From Bacilli bacterium (GTDB taxonomy: Bacteria > Bacillota_I > Bacilli_A > RF39 > UBA660), in NCBI GenBank assembly GCA_017519965.1, contig JAFWRK010000078.1, positions 1 through 11,548 on the forward strand: a stretch of DNA of 11,548 nucleotides. The letters run 5' to 3'. Both the position numbers and the translations under genes were made by a program. Of this stretch, positions 1 to 7,360 are shown piece by piece. The notes beneath the pieces are model-generated. The model was not told the origin of the DNA. It was given only the letters and a program-made list of their open reading frames with translations, and made no database searches. Position 1 is the stretch's first letter; every line of letters starts with the position of its first letter.

Positions 1-2
1 AA

Positions 3-248
3 ATAATAATAGATTCATTAGATAAAGTAATAGAAATAAAATATTTATTATCAGCATCTAAAGTAATAACATTAATATTTATCTTATTATATTTATACCC
101 AATATCAGTAGTATTAGGTTTAGGAATAGTATCAATAATAGGATTTTATATTAATCATTTATTAGGAAGATTATTACAAAATAAATTAATATTATCATTT
201 GATTTGACCTCAATTATAATATTTGGTATATTTTTAATATTAATATAA
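3..248 (+). CDS. C-terminal fragment of an integral membrane protein, 5' truncated
   Basis: Reading from base 3, the window opens inside an uninterrupted frame of 81 codons ending at TAA 246-248; the other two forward frames stop within the first 25 bases. The encoded tail is strongly hydrophobic. Residues about 20-55 form one long or two short membrane helices containing a Pro-Ile-Ser turn and several Gly, then comes a short polar stretch with Asn-His, Arg and Gln-Asn-Lys, and the protein ends in a final hydrophobic segment of about 12 residues. It is therefore the end of a polytopic membrane protein. The sequence is too short and too composition-biased for me to assign a family. It ends 36 bp before uppP with no terminator hairpin in between, so read-through into uppP is possible, although uppP also has its own promoter-like element. 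Confidence 0.75.
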   Translation: MIIDSLDKVIEIKYLLSASKVITLIFILLYLYPISVVLGLGIVSIIGFYINHLLGRLLQNKLILSFDLTSIIIFGIFLILI

Positions 249-256
249 GAAGTTTA

Positions 257-265
257 TGTTATAAT
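257..265 (+). promoter_or_regulatory. extended -10 promoter for uppP
   Basis: TGTTATAAT is a perfect extended -10 (TG, one base, TATAAT at 260-265). No good -35 lies at the usual distance, which is acceptable for extended -10 promoters. Predicted start is near 272, directly before the AGGAGG ribosome binding site (273-278), so the leader would be about 13 nt. Confidence 0.6.
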
Positions 266-284
266 ACATAGTAGGAGGAAGAAT

Positions 285-1094
285 ATGGACATAATTAAAT
301 ACATAATTTTAGGAATTTTACAAGGTATTACAGAACCATTACCAATCTCTAGTAGTGGTCATATCTATATTATTAAAGCTATTATTAATACAACTATCTT
401 TAATGATTTAAGTCTAGAAATATTCTTAAACTTTGCATCTTTTATTGCAATACTATTAATCTTTAAAAAAGATGTAATTAAATTGATTAAAGGATTCTTT
501 AAGTACATTAAAACTAAAGGAGAAGAATGCAAAGAAGAATTTAAATATTGTTGGTTATTAGTAATTGGAACTATTCCAGTAGCAGTATTAGGATTCTTTA
601 CAAAAGATATCTTAGAAGGAGTTCTAGCTAGAAATATTTTCTTAGTTGGATTAGGATTCTTTGTAACAGGAGTAGCTTTATTACTTGCAATGGACTCTGA
701 AGGAGAAAAACAAGATAAAGATATTACTATTAAAGATGCAATTTTAATTGGTATTTATCAAGCAGTTGCTATAGTACCAGGAATCTCAAGAAGTGGTATG
801 ACTCTAGTAGGATGTTTATTAAATGGTTTCGATAATAAAACGGCTTTAAAATATTCTTTCATGTTATATTTACCAGTTAGTTTAGGAACAATGATTTCAG
901 GATTTACTGAATTTAAAGCACAAAGTGCTGATATTAATATGATCCTATATTATTTAATTGGAATGATAGCTGCAGGATTATTAACATATATTTCATATAA
1001 TTGGTTAACAAAGATAGTAGAAAGAGGCAAATTATGGAGATTCTCAATATACTTATTTGCTATTGCAATCTTCACAGTTATGCTATTTATATAA
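285..1094 (+). CDS. uppP: undecaprenyl-diphosphate phosphatase (UppP/BacA family)
   Basis: Integral membrane enzyme that removes a phosphate from undecaprenyl diphosphate, returning the C55 lipid carrier to peptidoglycan and other wall-polymer synthesis; the family is classically linked to bacitracin resistance. At 269 residues it has normal family length and is hydrophobic throughout, with several membrane helices. Both signature motifs are visible: QGITEPLPISSSGH (residues 13-26, giving Q13-xxx-E17 and H26) and PGISRSGMT (165-173, with R169). These correspond to the (E/Q)xxxE and PGxSRSxxT motifs of the family, so the catalytic residues appear intact. The ATG at 285 follows AGGAGG by 6 nt. 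An unknown membrane-anchored gene follows after 12 bp and is probably co-transcribed. Confidence 0.96.
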   Translation: MDIIKYIILGILQGITEPLPISSSGHIYIIKAIINTTIFNDLSLEIFLNFASFIAILLIFKKDVIKLIKGFFKYIKTKGEECKEEFKYCWLLVIGTIPVAVLGFFTKDILEGVLARNIFLVGLGFFVTGVALLLAMDSEGEKQDKDITIKDAILIGIYQAVAIVPGISRSGMTLVGCLLNGFDNKTALKYSFMLYLPVSLGTMISGFTEFKAQSADINMILYYLIGMIAAGLLTYISYNWLTKIVERGKLWRFSIYLFAIAIFTVMLFI

Positions 1095-1106
1095 GGGGGT
1101 TAGATT

Positions 1107-1880
1107 ATGGAAAATAAAATGTCACGTACAAAATTTATTGCTCTAACCGCTATATTCTATATAATTATTTATATCGTAGTAAAACTATTTATTGTATATA
1201 CTCAAGATTTATTTATGGATAATGATGTATATAGTAAACAGTATAATATTGGTAAAGTCTTAACAGTTAATTCATATACTGAAGAAGAAAAAGCAAATAC
1301 TGAATATTTTGAATCATATTCAGATTCTTATAAAATGAAAATAAAGAATTATTTTACTGAATTTGAAGCAGGAGACTCTGATTCAAATTATAAATATTAT
1401 TTATTATATGATGCAGAAAATCAAATTAATGCAGCATTTATGATGGGTCAATTTGAAACACAAATTCATAGTATAAAGAATTATGATGAATCAAGTTATT
1501 ATTATGAATTTAATCATTTCCCATTATATATATCTAATTTATTAAGAGAATATTATTTAAATAAAAATAATATTACAAACGATGTAGAATTAATTAAGTT
1601 TATTAGAGAAAGAGAAAAAGAAGATGGTAAATTTACTACTCCAATAATAAAAATTAAAGAAAATTATTTCTTTAACTTTGTGGAGACTAATCTTCCTAGT
1701 CTTGATAATGTAACTTATATTGAAGGAGATTTAACTGGATATATGTATGAAACTGATACATATAAACAAGTATGTATAATAAAAAATGATAAACTATATT
1801 GTTTAACATTCTATAAATTAGATTATTTTACAGATGATATGATCTTAGATATATTAAGATCACTAGAAATAGAAAAATAA
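1107..1880 (+). CDS. membrane-anchored protein of unknown function
   Basis: I do not recognise this 257-residue protein. A short basic N-terminus (MENKMSRTK) leads into one membrane helix at about residues 10-31, followed by a soluble, Tyr/Asn/Glu-rich region. This suggests a single-pass protein with its main domain outside the cytoplasm, though helix direction is inferred from the basic N-terminus. There are only two Cys, both near the C-terminus (in QVCII and LYCLT), and no recognisable catalytic motif or lipobox. The start follows a G-rich ribosome binding site (AGGGGG, 1094-1099) by 7 nt; the internal ATG at 1119 has no comparable site. It lies 12 bp after uppP without its own promoter, so the two probably form one transcript ending at the hairpin 1879-1900. 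A role in envelope biology is only suggested by this linkage. Confidence 0.85.
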   Translation: MENKMSRTKFIALTAIFYIIIYIVVKLFIVYTQDLFMDNDVYSKQYNIGKVLTVNSYTEEEKANTEYFESYSDSYKMKIKNYFTEFEAGDSDSNYKYYLLYDAENQINAAFMMGQFETQIHSIKNYDESSYYYEFNHFPLYISNLLREYYLNKNNITNDVELIKFIREREKEDGKFTTPIIKIKENYFFNFVETNLPSLDNVTYIEGDLTGYMYETDTYKQVCIIKNDKLYCLTFYKLDYFTDDMILDILRSLEIEK

Positions 1881-1900
1881 AAAGACCAATTGGTCTTTTT
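1879..1900. terminator. bidirectional intrinsic terminator
   Basis: AAAAAGACC (1879-1887), loop AATT, GGTCTTTTT (1892-1900) is a perfect hairpin between convergent genes. T-tracts follow on the forward strand (about seven T) and on the reverse strand, so it can end both transcripts. It begins within the forward gene's stop codon and ends exactly where the reverse gene's stop codon starts. Confidence 0.9.
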
Positions 1901-2467
1901 TTATTTATTATCTGGAATAAACATTAATAATGTTTTTAATATCTTATCAGGATCAAATGTCTTAGGATCTTTAACTGAGTCTGCAATTACACTTATAAAT
2001 CCAGAAGTATAGAATAAGACAAAAGTTCTTGTAGGTAAATCAGTATTATTAATATTATTCTTTTCAATATCTTTTATAGTTAGATTAACAATAGTATCCA
2101 TTGTCATATCTATCGCAATAGAATTACCATTTATTTTTGCAACAGCAGAATATATTTCAAGATTCTCACTAACATGATTTAAAAGTATTGTAAGCATCTC
2201 CTTAAAATATTCTTGAGGATTATTTGTAGGATTAGTAATAACCATAGTATTAGTTAGTTCTGAACTAAGATCAAGTAATAATGATTGTAATAGTTCAAAC
2301 TTATCATTGAAATGATCATAAAATGTAGATCTATTAACATATGAAGAAGAACATATTTCAGATACTTTTATTTGTTCAAAAGGCTTTTCTTTCATAAGAG
2401 CCATAAGACCTCTATATAAACTAGCTTTTGTTTTTACAATTCTTAAATCTTCTTTTTTATTATCCAT
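1901..2467 (-). CDS. TetR/AcrR-family transcriptional regulator
   Basis: A 188-residue protein with a TetR-type DNA-binding N-terminus. Residues about 10-55 carry a three-helix domain ending in a helix-turn-helix with the pattern IKVSEIC...NRSTFYDHFNDKFELL, typical of the family (VxxIxxxAGVSxxTFYxxFxxKxxLL). The rest is a helical ligand-binding and dimerisation region with no sequence clue to the ligand. Length is usual for the family. The start follows AGGTGGTG by 5 nt. It is divergent from a secreted thioredoxin-like gene across a 139-bp gap and convergent with the uppP-linked gene. TetR regulators usually repress themselves and a divergent neighbour, so the thioredoxin-like gene is the first target to consider; that is inference. 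Confidence 0.92.
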   Translation of the reverse strand: MDNKKEDLRIVKTKASLYRGLMALMKEKPFEQIKVSEICSSSYVNRSTFYDHFNDKFELLQSLLLDLSSELTNTMVITNPTNNPQEYFKEMLTILLNHVSENLEIYSAVAKINGNSIAIDMTMDTIVNLTIKDIEKNNINNTDLPTRTFVLFYTSGFISVIADSVKDPKTFDPDKILKTLLMFIPDNK

Positions 2468-2486
2468 AAGAACACCACCTAGCTTT

Positions 2487-2514
2487 ATTATATCAGTTTC
2501 CCAACAAATGTAAA
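2487..2514 (-). promoter_or_regulatory. promoter of the TetR-family gene
   Basis: On the minus strand, TTTACA (2514-2509) and TATAAT (2492-2487) are separated by 16 nt, with TG one base before the -10 (TGATATAAT). The predicted start is near 2480, at the ribosome binding site. Confidence 0.7.
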
Positions 2515-2521
2515 GATAACC

Positions 2522-2534
2522 AACAAAATTTGTT
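2522..2534. promoter_or_regulatory. candidate operator: perfect 13-bp inverted repeat
   Basis: AACAAA-A-TTTGTT is a perfect palindrome with one central base, between the -35 regions of the divergent regulator and thioredoxin-like genes. CCAACAAA also occurs as a direct repeat at 2501-2508 and 2520-2527, the first copy next to the regulator's -35. TetR proteins bind such inverted repeats, but the site is A/T-rich and may be chance. Confidence 0.35.
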
Positions 2535-2553
2535 TAACTTATAAATATAAATC

Positions 2554-2582
2554 TTTATAAAATAATTCATTATTGATATAAT
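2554..2582 (+). promoter_or_regulatory. promoter of the thioredoxin-like gene
   Basis: TTTATA (2554-2559) and TATAAT (2577-2582) are 17 nt apart, with an extended -10 (TGATATAAT). Predicted start is near 2589, five bases before the AAGGAG ribosome binding site. Confidence 0.6.
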
Positions 2583-2606
2583 ATAAAAAGAGTAAGGAGA
2601 ATGATT

Positions 2607-3248
2607 ATGAAGAAATTATTATTAACATTATTATTAGGATTATTTATTTTACCATTTGGAGTATTCGCAGAAGAAAAAGTACCAGTATACTTCTTTCATG
2701 GAGATGGATGTCCACATTGTGCCGAAGCAAAAATGTTTTTTGACTCTCTAGAGTCTACTGAATATGGAAATATGTTTGAGATTAAACCATATGAAGTATG
2801 GAATGATGAAAGTAACGCAAGACTAATGTATGCTTTCGCTGTAATAAATGGAGAAGAAGATGAAGCAACTGGAGTTCCATACATAGTTATTGGAGATAAA
2901 TCTTGGATTGGCTATCTAGATAGCTATAATAAAGACTTTGAAACTCAAATAGAAAAACTATATAAAGAAAAAGCAGCAGATAGATATGATGTATTAAAAA
3001 TATATGAAAGAGAAAAAAATAATGAAAACTCAATATATGATTTTAATATACCGGAGAATAATTCAGATGATTCATATGCAGACGATGCTTATAATGATTC
3101 ATTAGATGACTATGTAGTAGAAAAAGATAATCTAAAACCATTAAAGAAAATACTACCCATACTAATTGGAGTAGGAGTAGTTGGAATACTATTTGTAGTA
3201 GGAATAACAGTCTTAATAATAGTATTAGTAACTAGAAAGAAGAAATAA
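2607..3248 (+). CDS. secreted, membrane-anchored thioredoxin-like protein with CPHC active site
   Basis: Probable thiol-disulfide oxidoreductase acting outside the membrane. The order is: signal peptide at residues 1-21 (MKK, a Leu-rich core, then a VFA-E site), a thioredoxin fold starting VYFFHGDGCPHC with the redox pair C35/C38, the expected cis-proline at GVPYIVIG (P91), a linker at about 145-175 rich in Asp, Glu and Asn, and a C-terminal helix at about 180-208 followed by RKKK, which should anchor the protein with its tail in the cytoplasm. CPHC is the DsbA-type active site. No other Cys is present, and the natural substrate is unknown. I placed the start at 2607: AAGGAG (2594-2599) lies 7 nt before this ATG but only 1 nt before the in-frame ATG at 2601. 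It is divergent from a TetR-family gene. Confidence 0.85.
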   Translation: MKKLLLTLLLGLFILPFGVFAEEKVPVYFFHGDGCPHCAEAKMFFDSLESTEYGNMFEIKPYEVWNDESNARLMYAFAVINGEEDEATGVPYIVIGDKSWIGYLDSYNKDFETQIEKLYKEKAADRYDVLKIYEREKNNENSIYDFNIPENNSDDSYADDAYNDSLDDYVVEKDNLKPLKKILPILIGVGVVGILFVVGITVLIIVLVTRKKK

Positions 3249-3254
3249 TTAAGT

Positions 3255-3283
3255 AAAGTGGGTAGGTTTTACTCGCTTTTTTT
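3255..3283 (+). terminator. intrinsic terminator after the thioredoxin-like gene
   Basis: AAAGTGGGT (3255-3263) pairs with ACTCGCTTT (3271-3279) across a 7-nt loop, with two G-U pairs. The T-tract runs 3277-3283 and its last T begins the next gene's TGTTATAAT promoter element. Confidence 0.8.
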
Positions 3284-3291
3284 GTTATAAT
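3283..3291 (+). promoter_or_regulatory. extended -10 promoter for the 541-residue protein operon
   Basis: TGTTATAAT, the same sequence as the uppP element, directly follows the T-tract of the upstream terminator. No convincing -35 is seen. Predicted start is near 3298, inside or next to AAGGAG (3297-3302), so the leader would be about 13 nt. Confidence 0.6.
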
Positions 3292-3310
3292 AGATTAAGG
3301 AGTTGATACT

Positions 3311-4936
3311 ATGAAAAGAAAAAAGAAAGATTTTAAGAAACACGGTTTATTAAAAAGTATAATTATTTCACTTTTATTCGCAGGTATTTATTACTATATT
3401 TCTTATCCTGCATTAGATATTCATAATCTAGGTTTGTGGGTATATATTATTTCAGTATTAGTAGTATTTTTAATATGTCAAACAGTATTCCATACAGGAT
3501 TAGTAATAGAAGATTTACAAACAGGAAAAATATCAGTACAAAATCATAAGATAATGAAATTATGGTTAGCAGTACCAGCAATTATAATTATTTTAGTTTT
3601 AGTCGCAATACTTAACTCTGCAATGTTAAATGCCAAAAAGTATTATAAGAGAATTGAAATAGATACAACTAAAACATTCCAAGAAGATCTACCAGAAGTA
3701 GACTTTAATAAATTACCATTACTAGATAAAAAATCATCATCTAAATTAGGAGATCGTGTAATGGGTGGTATGAGTGAATTAGTATCACAGTATGATGTAT
3801 CAGATGAGTACACTCAAATCAATTATAACGACGAAATTATAAGAGTTACACCTCTAGAATATAATGGAACAATAAAATGGTTTACAAACCGTGATAAAGG
3901 TATTACAGGCTATATTACAGTTAATTCTACAACAGGTAAAGCAAAACTAATTAAATTAGATAAAGGATTAAAATATGCACCTTCAGCATTATTTAATGAA
4001 AACCTATATCGTAAATTACAATTTAGTTATCCAACTAAAAACTTTGATGCAATTAACTTTGAAATAGATAATTCTGGTAATCCATATTGGGTTGCAAGTG
4101 TAGTTAAATATCATGGAATTAATCAAAGAAGAGAAGTAACTGGAGTAGTAATATTTAATCCAATTAATGGAGAATCAAAATATTATAAATTAAAAGATGT
4201 ACCTTCATGGGTAGATCATGTATATGAAGCAGAATTAATTCTAGAACAAGTAAATGACTGGGGAGCATATAAAAATGGATATTTAAACTCAGTATTTACT
4301 CAAAGAGATGTAGTCGCAACTACTACAGGATATAACTATCTAGCATTTAATGATGATGTATATCTTTATACTGGTATTACATCAGTTTTAGCAGATGAAT
4401 CAAATATTGGATTTATTCTTACAAATATGAGAACTAAAGAAACAAACTTCTATAGTGTTGCTGGAGCAGAAGAGTACTCTGCAATGGACTCTGCAAAAGG
4501 TCAAGTACAACAAATGAAGTATACATCAACATTCCCATTATTAATTAATTTAAATGGACAGCCAACATATTTAATAAGTCTAAAAGATAATGCTGGACTA
4601 GTTAAAATGTATGCCTTTGTAGATGTAGTAGACTATCAAAAAGTAGTAGTAACTGATGCCTCTAAAGGAATAGAAGCAGCAGCTGATGCTTATTTAACTC
4701 AAATGGGAGAAGAATCAGGAACAAGTAAAAATACTAAGACAATTAATGTTTATGGTATCAAAGAAGTAATAATTGATGGTAATACAGTTTACTATTTCAC
4801 AGATCAAAATAATCAAAAATATAAAGTATCAATTAAAGTAAATAAAAACAGATTACCATTCTTAAAAGAAGGAGAACAAGTAGAAATCGAATATAATAAA
4901 GAACAAGAAGTAATTAATATTACAGAACTTAAATAA
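3311..4936 (+). CDS. large conserved-looking membrane protein of unknown function, three N-terminal helices
   Basis: I cannot assign this 541-residue protein to a named family. A basic N-terminus (MKRKKKDFKKH) is followed by three predicted membrane helices at about residues 13-33, 40-63 and 83-104, placing the remaining 435 residues outside the cytoplasm. This region has motif-like segments suggesting a real conserved fold: GITGYITVNSTTGKAKLIKL (about 197-216) and VVIFNPINGESKYYKL (279-294) resemble repeats of PepSY-like strands, and DDVYLYTGITSVLADESNIGF (348-368) and the GAEEYSAMDSAKGQVQ stretch (385-400) look strongly constrained. The last 65 residues (477-541) are rich in predicted strands and could be a small OB-like barrel. 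No catalytic motif is evident. ATG 3311 follows AAGGAG by 8 nt. It heads a likely operon with a glycosyltransferase 23 bp downstream. Confidence 0.88.
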   Translation: MKRKKKDFKKHGLLKSIIISLLFAGIYYYISYPALDIHNLGLWVYIISVLVVFLICQTVFHTGLVIEDLQTGKISVQNHKIMKLWLAVPAIIIILVLVAILNSAMLNAKKYYKRIEIDTTKTFQEDLPEVDFNKLPLLDKKSSSKLGDRVMGGMSELVSQYDVSDEYTQINYNDEIIRVTPLEYNGTIKWFTNRDKGITGYITVNSTTGKAKLIKLDKGLKYAPSALFNENLYRKLQFSYPTKNFDAINFEIDNSGNPYWVASVVKYHGINQRREVTGVVIFNPINGESKYYKLKDVPSWVDHVYEAELILEQVNDWGAYKNGYLNSVFTQRDVVATTTGYNYLAFNDDVYLYTGITSVLADESNIGFILTNMRTKETNFYSVAGAEEYSAMDSAKGQVQQMKYTSTFPLLINLNGQPTYLISLKDNAGLVKMYAFVDVVDYQKVVVTDASKGIEAAADAYLTQMGEESGTSKNTKTINVYGIKEVIIDGNTVYYFTDQNNQKYKVSIKVNKNRLPFLKEGEQVEIEYNKEQEVINITELK

Positions 4937-4959
4937 CATGTAGGTTTGGGGTGAAGTAG

Positions 4960-6459
4960 ATGAAAAAGAAAATAGTATGTTACTATCCATTTTTAGGTAC
5001 AGAATTAAATGATAGTATGTTTAAAAATACTGCATCATGGGAATACTATTTAAAATGTTTATTAGAAAAAGATGATATAGAAATTCATACATATGACAGA
5101 GTAGATTTAGATAATGTAGATTATGTTTTATTCTTTGATAATATCTTTTATCAAAATCTAGATATAATGTGGAAGTTATATAATAAAAAGCTTCTAGAAA
5201 AAAGTGTCTATATAAATTATGAGCCAGTAACAGGTCATGCTAAAAATCATGATGCCAAAGGTATGGAAAATCTTGCTAATATATTTAGTAAAATAATTAC
5301 ATTTGATGATGATATAGTAGATAACAAAAAGTTTATTAAAGGAAATATTGCAAACTTCTATAGTAAAGAAAAAGAATATAAACATGATTTTAAAGATAGA
5401 AGACTAATCACAATGATTTCTAATAATACAACTAAAGATAGTGTAATAAAACTATTAAATTATTATAATTACACAAAATATTTTAATAGATCAAATATTA
5501 AAGAAGATGAACATTCAATCTACCTAGAAAGAGTAAAAGTAGCAAATTATTTCTTAAAAAAACATAAAGATGATTTTGATTTATATGGTGGTTTATGGAG
5601 TAAAAAATATAATAAGATTCATAAAGGCTATGTAGAAAGAGAAGAGAAATTAGATATTCTAAGTAAATATAAATTTGCTTTTAGTTACGATTCATATACA
5701 AATCAAAATGGATATATCTCAGAAAAAATATTTGACTGTTTTAAAGCAAAAACAGTTCCAATCTATTTAGGTGCAGATAATGTAACAGATTATATTCCAA
5801 AAGAATGCTTTATTGATAAAAGAGACTTTAAAACATACGATGATTTATATAATTATTTAGTAAATATGGATGAAAAAACATATGAACATTATATAAAGAA
5901 TATTGAAAAGTTTTTAAATTCAAGTAAATATAAAGAATACTTTTCAAGTGAACAATCAGCAAAAAGAATAAAAACAGCTTTAATGACAAGTAATAAAATT
6001 AATTATTTAAAAGCTTATAATAGTTTAATGTATTTTGAAAATAGAAGAAGAAAAGTACATAAGAAAAAAATAATGTATTATACATTAAGACATATTTATC
6101 ATAAAGAACATAAAATAGAAGTTAATTTTAAAGTAAGAAGAGGATCTAATATTAGAATAGAATCAAATGGTCTTGTAGAACCAAAAGATATAAGATTAGA
6201 TTATACAGATAGTTTTAGTGTTAAATTTGATTACTCAGTAAAAGACTTCTTTATAAAAGTTTATAATATAAATGCAGATGAATATTTTAACTTTATAAGT
6301 ATGAATGAAGAAAACGATAGAGAATTTGGTCTATTACCAAAAACAAGTAAAACATTAATTTACTATAACTATTCAGAAGCAAAAGGTATTAAAAAGTTAC
6401 TTTATGTATTATTACATAACAAAAGAACTTTATTAAAAAGAATAAAAAGACAATTGTAA
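4960..6459 (+). CDS. glycosyltransferase family 10 (alpha-1,3/4-fucosyltransferase-type)
   Basis: Predicted to transfer a sugar, in characterised relatives fucose from GDP-fucose, onto a glycan. The GT10 donor-binding signature is clear at residues 234-290: YKFAFSYDS, then GYISEKIFDCFKAKTVPIYLGA, then DYIPKECFIDKRDF. It matches the family pattern of a K-F-x-x-x-x-x-S stretch, (T/S)EK, then VPxxxGA and P..SFI. The upstream LYGGLW (208-213) and YEP (87-89) also fit. The 499 residues exceed the usual catalytic core: after about residue 350 comes a basic linker (NRRRKVHKKK), a strand-rich region and a very basic tail (HNKRTLLKRIKRQL), possibly for membrane contact. No other glycan genes are nearby, so substrate is unknown. 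ATG 4960 follows GGGGTGA by 5 nt; the next gene starts 13 bp after the stop. Confidence 0.88.
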   Translation: MKKKIVCYYPFLGTELNDSMFKNTASWEYYLKCLLEKDDIEIHTYDRVDLDNVDYVLFFDNIFYQNLDIMWKLYNKKLLEKSVYINYEPVTGHAKNHDAKGMENLANIFSKIITFDDDIVDNKKFIKGNIANFYSKEKEYKHDFKDRRLITMISNNTTKDSVIKLLNYYNYTKYFNRSNIKEDEHSIYLERVKVANYFLKKHKDDFDLYGGLWSKKYNKIHKGYVEREEKLDILSKYKFAFSYDSYTNQNGYISEKIFDCFKAKTVPIYLGADNVTDYIPKECFIDKRDFKTYDDLYNYLVNMDEKTYEHYIKNIEKFLNSSKYKEYFSSEQSAKRIKTALMTSNKINYLKAYNSLMYFENRRRKVHKKKIMYYTLRHIYHKEHKIEVNFKVRRGSNIRIESNGLVEPKDIRLDYTDSFSVKFDYSVKDFFIKVYNINADEYFNFISMNEENDREFGLLPKTSKTLIYYNYSEAKGIKKLLYVLLHNKRTLLKRIKRQL

Positions 6460-6472
6460 TAAGGAGGATTAT

Positions 6473-7354
6473 ATGTCAAAAGTTTTTTTCACAAAAGATA
6501 TTACACCTGAAAGCTTAATCAAAATCTATGAAGCATTAGGAGTAGAATTAACTGGAAAAGTAGGAGTAAAAGTATCTACCGGAGAAAAAGGAGCAAAAGG
6601 ATATTTAAAAGCTGATTTAATTGCTCCGTTAGTAAAAAAACTAAATGGTACTATTATTGAATGTAATACTGCATATCCAGGTGCAAGAAACACTAAAGAA
6701 GATCATTTAAAAGTAGCAGAAGAACATGGATTTACTTCATTTGCTGATGTAGACATTATGGATGGAGATGGAGAATTTAAAATACCAGTACATAATGGAA
6801 AACATCTAAAATATGATATAGTTGGAGAAAACTTTAAAAACTATGATTCTATATTAAATTTAGCTCATGGAAAAGGTCATGCAATGGGAGGCTTTGGAGC
6901 AAACTTAAAAAATCAATCAATTGGTATCGCTTCACGTAATGGAAAAGCATATATTCACAGTTGTGGTCAAACAGAAGATCCAGATCTATGCTGGAGTGCT
7001 AAGTATGAACAAGAAGACTTTATTGAATCAATGGCAGAAGCTGCTACTGCAGTTGCAGACTACCTAAAAGAAAACAATAAGCCAATTGTTTATATTACAG
7101 TTGCTAATGCTATCTCAGTAGATTGTGATTGCGATGCTCATCAAGGAGATCCAGTAATTGGAGACATTGGAATATTTGGAAGCTTAGATCCAGTTGCAAA
7201 TGATCAAGCATTTATTGATGCTATTTGGGCAACTCATGAAGAAGGAACAAAAGATATTGAAGAGAGAATCGATACAAGATGTGGAAGACATATTACAGAA
7301 TATGCTGAATCTTTAGGATTAGGCTCAAAAGAATACGAATTAATAGAAATCTAA
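6473..7354 (+). CDS. DUF362 domain protein
   Basis: A 293-residue soluble protein matching the DUF362 family, whose biochemical role is unsettled and often discussed in connection with iron-sulfur or metal chemistry. Recognisable elements are HGKGHAMGGFGANLKN (132-147), VDCDCDAHQGDPVIGDIGIF (216-235) and SLDPVANDQA (237-246), the typical DUF362 C-terminal block. Possible metal ligands are C64, C164, C173, C218, C220, C270 and nearby His residues. The CxxCxxCxxxCP ferredoxin motif found in many longer DUF362 proteins is absent, so this is the short form. No signal peptide is present. AAGGAGG lies 5 nt before the start. It is third and last in the operon starting at 3311, ending at the terminator 7361-7391; its link to the glycosyltransferase is unclear. 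Confidence 0.9.
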   Translation: MSKVFFTKDITPESLIKIYEALGVELTGKVGVKVSTGEKGAKGYLKADLIAPLVKKLNGTIIECNTAYPGARNTKEDHLKVAEEHGFTSFADVDIMDGDGEFKIPVHNGKHLKYDIVGENFKNYDSILNLAHGKGHAMGGFGANLKNQSIGIASRNGKAYIHSCGQTEDPDLCWSAKYEQEDFIESMAEAATAVADYLKENNKPIVYITVANAISVDCDCDAHQGDPVIGDIGIFGSLDPVANDQAFIDAIWATHEEGTKDIEERIDTRCGRHITEYAESLGLGSKEYELIEI

Positions 7355-7360
7355 AAAAAT

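Noticed and set aside
204..209. TTGACC as a -35 box for uppP
   Set aside because: It lies 50 bp before the TATAAT at 260-265, far beyond a workable spacer, and inside the upstream coding frame.
2696..2884. Minus-strand open frame of 62 codons across the thioredoxin-like active-site region
   Set aside because: Antisense of a domain with clear family motifs; no ribosome binding site or promoter.
5194..5385. Minus-strand open frame of 63 codons inside the GT10 gene
   Set aside because: Lies wholly within a well-supported gene, has no ribosome binding site, and its Phe/Ile-rich product is what antisense A-rich coding DNA yields.
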